Notes under the pieces: generated by a model
What the model was told of the DNA's origin: nothing
Database searches by the model: none
What the model saw: only the letters and a program-made list of their open reading frames with translations
In this document: positions 35,345-46,500 of the stretch, piece after piece
How positions within the stretch are numbered: the stretch's first letter is position 1
How the letters are laid out: each line of letters begins with the position of its first letter
Position numbers and translations under genes: made by a program
Assembly (NCBI GenBank): GCA_026874595.1
Contig: CM049315.1
Coordinates: forward strand, 78,103,401-78,167,400
Reading direction: 5' to 3'
From: Sipunculus nudus
Taxonomy: Eukaryota; Annelida; Sipuncula; Golfingiida; Sipunculidae
Length of the DNA stretch: 64,000 nucleotides

Positions 35345-35930
35345 TCAAATTCAAGTTCAGATTATTAATATAGGTCACATCACCCAATCATTAATACAGG
35401 TCACATCGCCTAATTTTTTTATTACAAGGAAACTTCATCAGAGCCTGTCTAGACCTCAAGTCATAAATGTCTCGGTTTAAAATTTAAAATTTTACTTTGA
35501 TAAAAGAGGGCTAGAGAGATTGAAATAATGATGTATTAGTATGAAGGATAAAGATTCTTCACTATGACAAAGCAGGACTTAATAGTCAGCTGAGCAAGCA
35601 TCAATTAGCCAAGTATGTACATTTTACTTCTATTTATATACAAGAAAAAAATTGAGATGAAATCAGGCAAGGTATGGATTAAATATAAAAAGAACCACTT
35701 AAAAGCTTGATGTGTCAAAATTTGAACCCACAAACTTGTGCGAAGGTCAAAGTCTTCCAAGTGACTTGAAGGTGTATGTAAATTAATAGGGAGGAATTAT
35801 ATTGCTCTACAATGTCACACTATATTTAAATATTCATCTCATTGGTGTTGGGAAACAATACAATAAACAAAACATGAGAAATTACTTTATTACAACTGCT
35901 GCCTATAACTTGGATAGAATTTTATGTATA
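35345..35930. other. Spacer, no supported gene
   Basis: AT-rich. A lone AGTCAGCTGAGC at 35586-35597 is a fragment of the repeat terminus seen elsewhere. Confidence 0.4.
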
Positions 35931-36107
35931 CAGTAGAACTTCTGAAGTACACACGCCCACAGGATCGGACATTTTGCCTGCAATAGAGAGGTGCCCTTAG
36001 TAAAGAGGTTATAGGTTTCAGGACCTCCTTTAAAGGGACTGCCCCCTAAGTGGCTGTAAATAGGAGGTACCCTTGTACAAAAGTCCCCGTAAGGAGAGGT
36101 TCTACTG
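35931..36107. mobile_element. pogo/Tigger-like MITE, 177 bp
   Basis: CAGTAGAACTTCT at the left end is inverted as AGAGGTTCTACTG at the right. Both ends are bounded by TA (35929-35930 and 36108-36109), the duplicated target of Tc1/mariner elements. CAGTAGAACCTC is the characteristic start of pogo/Tigger terminal repeats. There is no coding capacity. Confidence 0.8.
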
Positions 36108-37322
36108 TACCTTCAGGAAACAAATACTCTGCATTTAACATGATACAAATCAAGTATCATAAACAGGGCCCAATCATATATCTGATCTTTATAAAACTTA
36201 AGGTAATCCCTTCGAGTTTTTATAAAAATATGCCAGAAAATGTGGATATCACAGTCTGCACACAGGCTGCCTGTTTTGTTTATATCAATGTGTTTATAAT
36301 ATGTGGGGGCCTGCCAAATAATCAAAACAAATTTCGACAAGGGATCTGGCAGCAAGTCAGATAAGCATGAGCTTTGCAAATGACGTTTTGCACAAGGTGA
36401 CCTTACTACTCCTGCATATATGCAACCTACCACCTTAGGTTGCATGTTATTTCCAGTTTGTCAACACTGCTGTGTTAACAAACATGTTGTTGATAAACAA
36501 GTTCATATATCCTTCACAAAATTACCCTTAGATTATTAATATATTCACAGAGGAAGCCGTAAATCACATGAATTCTTTTCAAAAGGTAGGTGAATGGGCA
36601 CATATAAACATAGAAGACCATCCAGTATACATAAACACTGGGTGAGTTAAGATGGTGATGATTAATAACTGATTATTCACTCATCATATTAATACATAAT
36701 GTTTTAATAAACCAACCCAGTCTTCAGAACTGTTTACAACACTACCCACTTTAAATTTAATTATTCACTTGCTGAAGGGTACCGTTTCACTCTATTTTAT
36801 TTCTTCACATGAATAAATACCAAACAATTGGAGAACAAACAGAAAATTTGTTTTTTCCCCCCCGAGTCATACTTGATACCCACAGATGATAAGAAATTGG
36901 CAATCCTGGGCCCTAGAATGTTTTTACTGTATTAAACTGAGAAAAAAAAAACACAACAACACATGACCAACAGATTGGTAGAATATTTATTTACAGTATT
37001 CTTATTTTCCTTTTGGCCCCTTACTGGATGACAACATTGCCTCCATTTCTTAGAAGAATTGTATTTGCACTAACAATATAAAGGGTAAGTCCTGTTTCTT
37101 GAGGGTATCATTTCATACAAATAGTCACATCAAAAGCTGGTGTTCTTAATAAGAACTACCATGAAGAGACCTCATTATTCGTCAGGAGAACTTCACTGAA
37201 TCCACTCTGCATGGTCAGAACTCACCCAGCATCCCAAAGGACCAGCACTTTTACTTACAGTTGGCGCCACCTAGTGTCCTTCTGAGTAACAATACTGCAT
37301 CTCTGCTTGAGAGATATGACGT
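36108..37322. other. Downstream flank of the NXT gene
   Basis: No other gene was recognised. Further TTTATT hexamers (for example near 36987) could act as more distal minus-strand poly(A) signals. Confidence 0.4.
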
Positions 37323-37328
37323 TTTATT
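37323..37328 (-). promoter_or_regulatory. Poly(A) signal of the NXT gene
   Basis: AATAAA on the minus strand, about 216 bases after the stop and only 13 bases beyond the end of the minisatellite that fills the intervening 3' UTR. Confidence 0.6.
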
Positions 37329-37340
37329 TTATCAGTCTCA

Positions 37341-37560
37341 CTGTTACTCCTGTGTCCTCACTGTTACTCCTGTGTCCTCACTGTCACTCCTGTGTCCTCA
37401 CTGTCACTCCTGTGTCCTCACTGTCACTCCTGTGTCCTTACTGTTACTCCTGTGTCCTCACTGTTACTTCTGTGTCCTCACTGTTACTCCTGTGTCCTCA
37501 CTGTTACTCCTGTATCCTCACTGTGTTTCCTGTGTCCTCACTGTTACTCCTGTGTCCTAA
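37341..37560. repeat. 20-bp minisatellite, 11 units, forming the NXT 3' UTR and last codons
   Basis: The consensus on the plus strand is CTGTTACTCCTGTGTCCTCA. Eleven units run in strict 20-base register with few substitutions. The last unit (37541-37560) contains the NXT stop codon (37544-37546) and the preceding AGG ACA CAG GAG codons. The array therefore begins inside coding sequence and covers most of the 3' UTR. Confidence 0.97.
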
Positions 37561-40500
37561 AGCTATCACTTAACACTTTCCACGTATTGTTCTGAGTTGT
37601 AAGTACGAAAGTTTGTGTGAAGTTCTTGGTGCTGTTGCCCTCATACTTGACGGTCCCTCCAGTTGTTATCAAGATTGCTGTCTGTCCTTTGGCTGCTTCA
37701 TCTGTGAAAATATTACAAAAAAATAATCATTACAGGAATGTTTAAAATATAACAAGGCCTACAGGCCTAATGCTAACCTGTGCAATGGTTTATACACCAG
37801 GTATATTGCATCAATGCTGGGCCATTACTTTTCAAGTAGGCCTACATGTCTTGTATACAATGAAGGTATCAGAGATGTATACATATATGCCCAATTTCAG
37901 GCTGATATCCCCTCCTGAGAAATAAACAGGGACATACACTGTGCTAAAATTATTGTAGGTGGCACCCCCAGTCTTGTATACAACAAAGCTTTATGATATG
38001 TATAAATTTTAGGCTGATATAATAAATTCCTCTAGAGAAATAAGCAGGCACATACATAGTGCAAAAGTCATTGTAGGTGGCGACACCTGTCTTGTGAACA
38101 AGAGAGCCATCAAAGAAGCATAGACAGGGCAAAATATAAGGCCAATACATCAAACTTCTGGAGTTTGATGCACTGGGCTGACCAGGCTTAGGAGAGAAAG
38201 GCAATTGCCCCAAGTGAACTGTGACAAATTGCTGGCTCAAGCTACTGCACTGAGTGAACTCTTGACCTGCACCTGGCTAGACTGAGTGAACTTTTGACCT
38301 GTACCTGGCTGCACTGAGTGAACTCTTGACCTGTTGCATAGTCTGACACAGTTGGCAGTTTGCCAAAGCTATGAATAGATCCAGGCTGACCTTTGGCTCA
38401 AACTCTTATACAGTGGGCAGTCTGCCAAAGCTATAAACAGAATGCAGCTACTGCACTGAGTGAACTCTTGACCTATACCTGGCTGCACTGAGTGAACTCT
38501 TGACCTGTTGCCTAATCTGATACAGTTGCCAGTCTGCCAAAGCTATAAATAGATCCAGACTGACCCTTGGCCTGTTGCAAAATCTGAAATAGTTGGAAGT
38601 CTGCAAAGCTATTTAACCCTGAAGTCTAGTGGCATGATGCTAGAGAAGCTGATAAACTGGTGCCAGGCTAGATGTAAGTGCTTCACAGAGCTAACATATA
38701 TGGTAAAATGACTCAATTCAATCTCCATAATTCAACCAAAAAATCATTCATGTGGAACCATTAAAAAGAATTATTATAAGAATTATTGTGGGGATTATTC
38801 TTGTAAAATATTAAACAAATTGGCTTCAGTGGCGTCAGTCAAAAAACGTTTTGAAGGTTTATCTCTCGTAGTAACAGATAACTAGTTGTGTGGTTTTCAA
38901 GAAGAGAAACAAATTCAGCTGCCTTGCCACTATTCAAATATAATTCCATTCAGCTTTACCTGCCCTATTGTCAACATGCATGTCACGGCTCAGTGACCAG
39001 GATCCACATATAACAGTACATTACAAGGCACACACATTTGGGCCTTGCACCTGGCAGCAGCACTTGTTTTATTTTTTGCCAAAGTTAAGATGGGGAAAAA
39101 GAAGGACCAAGAAGCAAAAGCAAATGATTTTTCAGAGGAAATGAAAGCAAGAAATTTCAGTGAACAGACTATTAAGAAACTTCTGTCAAATGGTTTTGAT
39201 TCAATTGAACTTTTAAAATTAATGTGTGAGAATAGAGGCATCATTGAAGACTTAGGTCTCACGTTAGCCCAAAAATTGTTGTTATCGAAATACCTGGATG
39301 AGTGGGCCCAGGGTGATAACAGGAAAGCAGATGACAAAACTCCACTGTAAGGTACGCCAAATAAACAGCAAGAAGTTAATCTCACAGACTTCCTACAGTC
39401 ATTGAATGTTGATGATGATGGTCCGCAGTGCACTGCTAAGACTAAGACTTATCCTGCCGTGGGAGGACAGGCTACCGGTGCTGCAGCAGTGGCTGGAGGA
39501 ATTGGTCCACTCACTGACGTACAAGTGTACCTTCGAGGTGAGCAAAATGATAATTTTAGTTGTCATGACATTATCGATAACATAAACCTCGTGCCCCCTG
39601 TAGTAGAGGAACAAATTGTAGGAAGGGGCAACGGTTCACAGATCCGTGTTCGCAGTGCTGCTAGAAAACCCAGGCTTGAAAATGTTTCAGTAGAGGAATG
39701 GTAGTTAATACTAGGATAATGGACAAATTGTTGCAAGAGGGCAAGCTGCACACAGACAATTTAACAGAATATGCGGCTTATACTATTAAAATTTGTGAAC
39801 TTTTTAGAGTTTTTGAGCACACTTGGTACTGCAGTATGATCGTGAATATCGCTACATGCAGGCCAGATATGGTTGCAGATGGGGTACCGATGCATCACAC
39901 CTGTTTCATATCAACCTGAAACGACGACAGCCAAATGTTAGTGAAAGAAACAAACAGAGGCAGGTGAATAGATCACAAGAAATTTGTAGACTATTTAATG
40001 GCCCTCGTGGGTGTCACTTTGGTGATGCTTGTAAATTTAGACACTTATGTAGCGAGCAAATGCGTGCGGCGTCACTCCAAGATGCACCACTCCGCCGAGT
40101 CTGTAAATCCAGAGAGATCATCTTCTACTGGTGTAAGTCAGAGTAGTTGCTGACTAAATACTTCATCAGATCGGTTCTGTGTTCGGTCAAATCTGTGTGT
40201 GGAAAAGTGGGACTTGGAACTAGAAAATGACCCCAATAGAGAGTTTATAATAGACAGAGTAAGGAATAGATTTCGAATTGTACAAGAAAATCTTGTTGCC
40301 CTTAAAAAGGTAAGCTTGTCAAATCATAAATCAGCCCTAAACCCAGCAGCCAAGTCAATCACTGAAAACTCCATAATAGATGAGGTTAGCAAGGGCAATT
40401 ATGTGTTTTGCAATGATAAACCATGTATAGTCTCACCAATAGGAGCAGTGTCCAAGGCTGACGGAGGATACAGATTGATACACGACTGTAGTTTGCTAGA

Positions 40501-43500
40501 CAACGCTGGGGTGACCGCTATGCATGCCAGTTTCATAAGTATTCCTATGAAACCGTAGATGATCATTCAGCTTATGAAACTGGGTGATTATATGGCCAAA
40601 GTCGACATCAAGGCAGCATATAGGCATGTCCCCATACATCCTCATTCACAAAAGGTAACAGGCTTACAATGGACTTTTAACAATGGTGAAACAAAATATT
40701 TTTTTGACACAAAATTACCTTTTGGTGCCCGAGCCTCTCCCACAATATTCCACAGAATATCACAAAGTATAAAACGCATGATGGCAATGAGGGGTTTTTC
40801 CGTGGTCGCATATCAAAATGATTTTTTGTGTATTGGAAAATCTCTTGAAGAATGTCACAATGCGTGGCGGACTCTTAATAAACTTCTAGAGGACCTCGGC
40901 TTTGAAGTTAATGTTAATAAAAATGTTCCACCAACCACATGTCTCACCTTCTTAGGTAAGGAAATCGACACAATACTGAGAAAACGGCTTTACCTGCAGA
41001 TAAATAACATGCCATCCAGAGTGTTTTGCAGGACATTATCAGTAAGAAACGCATCACAAAACGCATGCTCCACAGTTTGTGCAGAAAACTCAACTTCGCT
41101 ACCAAAGTCGTCCGTGGAGGTAGGGTATTTCTTCAGAGACAACTGGACTGCTTAAACAAGCTTTCAAAGCCTCACCACATAGTCAAGGTATGTGGGAAAA
41201 TACGGTAAGACATTAAATGGTGACTGATTTCATGCAGGGCTTTAATGGCATCTCAGGCTTTGTTGACAACAGACCAGTCACCGACATCGCTAGCGATTTG
41301 TGCACTGTTGGCGCTGGAGCATTTTGCAATGGGGATTTTCTTTATATTAACTGGCAAGAGGATTATCCCACCATCGCTAATTTAAACATAAATTATAAAG
41401 AAGCTGCAATTGCTGCCCTGTCAATTTTGCGCTGGGGACATTTATACACAGGGAAAACTTTGTTTGTCCATACTGATAATATATGTACATTGGCAATAAT
41501 AAACAAATGTACCTGTCTGAATGGTGAGGTTATGAAACTTCTCCGTGCTATGTTTTGGCACTCTGCAAAATATAACTTTGTGGTCAAAGCTAAGTACATA
41601 CCAGGTGTTGATAACATCATGGCAGATACAATTTCAAGGTTACACGAGAAAGGCAAGTTATTACATACAGAATACCTTATTAATGAGTGGTATGTTAAAT
41701 GTAACGCAGGGCAGATAGTATTTGATGGTGTATCCTTTTGTAATCATATGTCATTGAGCGCTCTTTATACTATTTTTGACCAGGTAATCCTGAGGAGGAT
41801 GCAGAGGCTTTCCTTGATCAGCAGGTAGACAAATACAAGAAGGCAGCATATGCAGAGGCGACTAGTACCATATATCGCTGCCAAGTTTAAGTTTATCTAA
41901 AGTTCTGTCAGGACTACCAGTATGCACCAGTTCCTGTATCACCTGTTAACTTAGAGAGATATATAGCAAATCTCTCATTAACCCTGTCGCCAAATTCTGT
42001 TAAGCAATATTTAAATGCAGTGAGGATAGTTCACCTTCAAGCTTGATATCCAAATCCCTTAACTCTGACACAGCAACACAACATTCAGTAAAATGTCTTC
42101 TTAATGGTGTAAAACGTGTAAAAGGGGCACCGGTTAATCGTAAGTTACCAATTACCACAGCCATCCTTTCACAAATAGCGGGTTTGCTTCCTTTAAATTC
42201 TTCCTTTCATGCCACATTTTGGGCAGCATGTCTTGTGGCCTTTTTTGGCATGCTGAGGAAAAGCAGTCTATTTCCTAAAACAAAGCACCACAAGGCGATC
42301 GGTACCCTTGGTGATTGCAAGCTTCAAGACTGGGGTTTCATTATATATTTTACACAATCAAAAACAATACAATATAAAGAACATAGAACATACGTTATGC
42401 TACCATGGAACACTAATTGCGCTACGTTATGTCCCTGCCGAGCACTAATTGGTGCTGTCAAACTTGCTGGCACAAACAAAGCGGATGACTCAATCTTTGC
42501 TTAAAGGAATGGTAAGTTGAATTCTCAACTAACTTACAATACTTTCACCACAACTCTGCAATCTGTGCTAAAACAATTTGGTTTGTCCTGCGAACAGTAC
42601 TCAGGTCATTCATTACATCAAGGGGGCGCCACTCTCGGACTTTGTTCGCAGGTCCCGCCAGAGATTATAAAAGCACAAGGGGACTGGCGTTCCCTGGCTT
42701 ACCTTGATTATGTTGATATCACTACTTGTGAGGATAGAGCAAAGTTTATAAAGCTCATGTATGCCAACTCCAAGTAATCATGATCGGAAAAAAAACCCCA
42801 GTAATTTGTGTGGTTTGGGGTTTTGGACGGTTCGGTTCGTGTACACATTTATATGATTTATTGAATAATAAATCAAGGGTCCAAACCACACTTGTCTTCG
42901 TATGTTCTTTAAGTAACAGATAACTAGTTATGTGATTTTAAAGAAGAGAAACAAGTACAGCCGCCTTGCCACTATTCGAACATAATTCAATTCAGTCTTA
43001 CCTGCCCCACTGTCAACATGCATGTCACGGCTCAGTGACCAGGATCCACATGTAACAGTACACAGTACTTTACACGGCACATACATTTATAGGAAAATAC
43101 AGCAAACTGGCCAAGTTCAGATTCCCGTAACTCAGCCAAAAAGCACTGAACCATAACCATTTGAACAAACTTGAATTATCAACATCTCAGGTTAATTAAT
43201 GTGTGAGATTTAAGAATTTGTTCCAGTGGTTTTTGAGAAGAAGATCTTTGTAGCCACTGTGCTAAAATGGGCTGTTATGGCATTTGACTAAATTCAGCTT
43301 CCCATAACTCAGCCAAAAGTAACGAAACAGAGATCATTTGAACAAACTTCAGAAAGCACTAATCTAGGATCATTGCTGTGTGATATTAAACAATTTGGCC
43401 ACATGGTTTCAGAGAAGAAGTTCTTTATAGCCTGATGACCCCAGTACAAAAAAGGCCGATGCAGGTGGCGCCACCAATACCTCAATTTCAGATATGACTC

Positions 43501-46500
43501 ACATGACCAACATTGGCATAAAATTTGGTGATGATAGCTCCTGCCGTTTCTGAGATTGAAATTTTAGTATGCTTTTTTTGACAGACGACTAAGTTCAACT
43601 CGGCCAAAAATCACTGAACTGGAACCATTCGAACAAACTTGAGAGAGATGGTATAAGAGATTATTTCTGTGAAATATTGAACAATGTGGCTGGACTGTTT
43701 AGGAGGAGATTTTTTTTAAGGTTTTTTAGCTTTTTCTCTATACAATCTAAGAAACTGCAGTTAGCCAAAAAATAAGCAAAATTCGAGAGAGTTTTCCAGA
43801 TGGCTAATTATTTGCATAAAATTTCATGATGCTAGCGCCTGTCGTTTTTTAGATAGTTGTTTCAGATAAATGTACAGACACCGGACGACGCCACACCATC
43901 GCATTAGCTCACAGGTTCGCTAAAAATAAGGCAAATATGTCATAAATACATCAAATGTGGTTGTAAATAGCTCAAATTTTAATTCTCTAGAATTCAGAGC
44001 CAGTCACAAACTTAGAAGAAAATTTGCTCTGGAGACTGCAACCTTACAAGCTGGGTATTTATTGAGGTATTCTCTCAAACATATGGAATATGTCATTCAT
44101 GTGTATAAATATGGACCCTAAAGAATCACTGTGTTGAGATGCTTTCTAATTTTTATTCTTCATTAATGTTAATAAACATTTCTGTTAGATCCCAAATGCT
44201 TATCTTGCTGAACATGAACTGTGCATCATAGTAATCTATGAAACAGTACACTTTTTTATATAATCATGAGACAACTGCCCAGTTATATTTTTTTTGTGTG
44301 GAGGTAACGGCCTCCATTTTTTAATGCTAACTTAACTTAAATACATTTGCAGAATTTCATTCCGGTTTTGGACCTGCATCTAGGGCAGCTTCATACACTT
44401 CCTCCCATTTTATATCCTGGCATCAACCAAGCCCGATGACAACTGCACCTGCAGGCCATGGGTGTGTAATCATCCCCCCAAGGAACCACCTGGGTTATAC
44501 CACCAAGGAACCCCTGAAAGGCGCACTTGTTTGTAAGTAAAACACAGCCGTTTGGCACGGCCTTCTCATTAATCCTGTAGAACCCTAACCCTGGGTGGTG
44601 GTTCACCGTGAGAAATATTACCGCCTCGGATGAGATTCGAACTCACGATCTCCCGGCTTTGAGTCCTCCGCTCTGCCCAAGTGATTTACTTGCCAAAGCA
44701 AGAATTGTGTCTTTTTTTCAGTTTGTACTCAAGTCTTGACTCAAGTCCACTTGAAACTTGTGCTTAGGACCCATGGAATCAGTCCCAGTCCATGTCAAGT
44801 CCAGTGGGGATAAAAAGTCCCTTACAGTCTGACTTAACAACCGGAAACATATCAGGATGCTTTGTATGTGCTATTGACAAGATTTTACATAAACATTTTT
44901 TTATGACCAATCTGACAGTTGCTACCATTTCTATACTGGACCACTAGCAAATACCAGGCTAATTGTTCAAATATACTGAACTTCTATCAAACTAAAAATA
45001 CAAATTATTATCTAATATTCCCATTTTATTTTTTATTCAAAAAAAATTTTAATGTAATCCAACTCGGACTCAATTTCAGAGATAGACTTGAGCCTCAAGG
45101 ACTTGACTATAACACTGTTTTTCATAATGGTACCAATGTTAAATTACAAAAAGTCTGAAAGTCAGTGATGACAAAATGTTCACCTAACTTGTATATCTTA
45201 ATATATTTGCAATAACATGTTATTGTATTCATCAGAGTAAGTCCAGCAGATTTACTTACCAAACATGGGTTGAGCATCGTAATATTCCACATAATGCGTG
45301 CTTGGAGGCAGCTGATCAATGTACTTGATGACCTCTGTCAGGCCAGTCACCATGTTCCCATTCCACACCAAGGTCGCAGAGTCCAGGTAAAATTTTGAAA
45401 GGACCTGAAAACAGTTAAATTAAATGACTGGGTGATCTGCCTTTGGCTCCAGCAAACTGACACATTAAATCAGGGAGGAATGGCACATCAGACTGAGAAA
45501 TACTTGATTGTTAGTGATAAGACAAGGTAAAGGTCAGCTTTACACCTGCCTTTTCTGTGGAATTTATGTGATTTCTGACATACCGGTACTCTGTGTACAT
45601 ATTAATGTACTGTCAGTAATTCCTGCTACGCCTCTTTGATGAAGGTATGACCTTGCTTATATACCAGCTATTAGTAAACACTCCACATGCATCCATGTTG
45701 ACAACAAAGCCTGTGTATTTGATTCAATTTGACTATTGCCTTTCGATTTGATTCTCGATTCGATTATTGTATACAGTCACAATATTTTGTCAGCGAGGTA
45801 TATCTACTTAAAGTTTTCATCCTATATGAAGCTATATGATTAAGATTATAATAAACCTGAGAGTTCATGCAGACCAACACTGACAAAGTTATATAAAAGT
45901 CTACTCATCTATTATTGTGCTAACATCTAATGAAGGATGTGAGGTGACTTTCATGTATGCTGTTTATCTATTCCTAGGTAAGAGCTAGAGACCGAAAATG
46001 TATGAAAATGAAAGAAAATGCAATAATGTAAATTAATCAATTATTTCATGCCCGATTTGATTGTCAATAAATAACTGGCTTTGATTCAATACATCGATCA
46101 TTTGATGCATTGTTACAGCCCTAATGACAATAGATAAAAACATGTAACTGTAGGTGTTTGGATGCCTATGTGTGGAAGTTGAAAGGTCACTAGTTGCAAA
46201 ACAGCAATTTATGGCCCATTTTAATGAATGGGTTCAAGGGATAATCTTAAGTTAATACACATCAGATAATGCAATAGATCATGAAGACCTCATCTGGTAT
46301 ACCCCGTGTCTGTATGTTTTTTATGGATAATTTTTCACACAAGTGAAGCAGAATAAAAATGTCTGGTCCAAAAGTTGCAGGAGCTATCCGCCAACTACCT
46401 GCATAAAAATTAATGCCTTATACTTTGCATTCAATTTGTATGAGACAAATAATCCAAAATATGACAAAACAGGTTACAGCATATACAACTTTTTCATCGC

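Larger units (their letters stand above)
38871..43089 (+). mobile_element. DIRS/Ngaro-like tyrosine-recombinase retroelement, inactive, inserted in an NXT intron
   Basis: Direct repeats of about 170-177 bp (38871-39039 and 42913-43089) share GTAACAGATAACTAGTT, GCCTTGCCACTATTC, CAACATGCATGTCACGGCTC and AGTGACCAGGATCCACAT. Between them, on the plus strand, lie gag, reverse transcriptase, RNase H and tyrosine recombinase in the order known for DIRS-order elements. A segment between the recombinase and the right repeat (about 42780-42912) fits the B part of split direct repeats, but no B copy was found outside. The element is opposite in strand to the host gene. Frameshifts, stops and catalytic changes show it is dead. 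Confidence 0.88.

Noticed and set aside
37261-37595. Overlapping ORFs of 67-99 codons with repeating Ser/Leu/Cys-rich peptides
   Set aside because: Translations of the 20-bp minisatellite in three frames, antisense to the NXT 3' UTR.
44640-44700. tRNA gene
   Set aside because: B-box-like sequence is present, but no full cloverleaf and the block continues into a SINE body with A tail.
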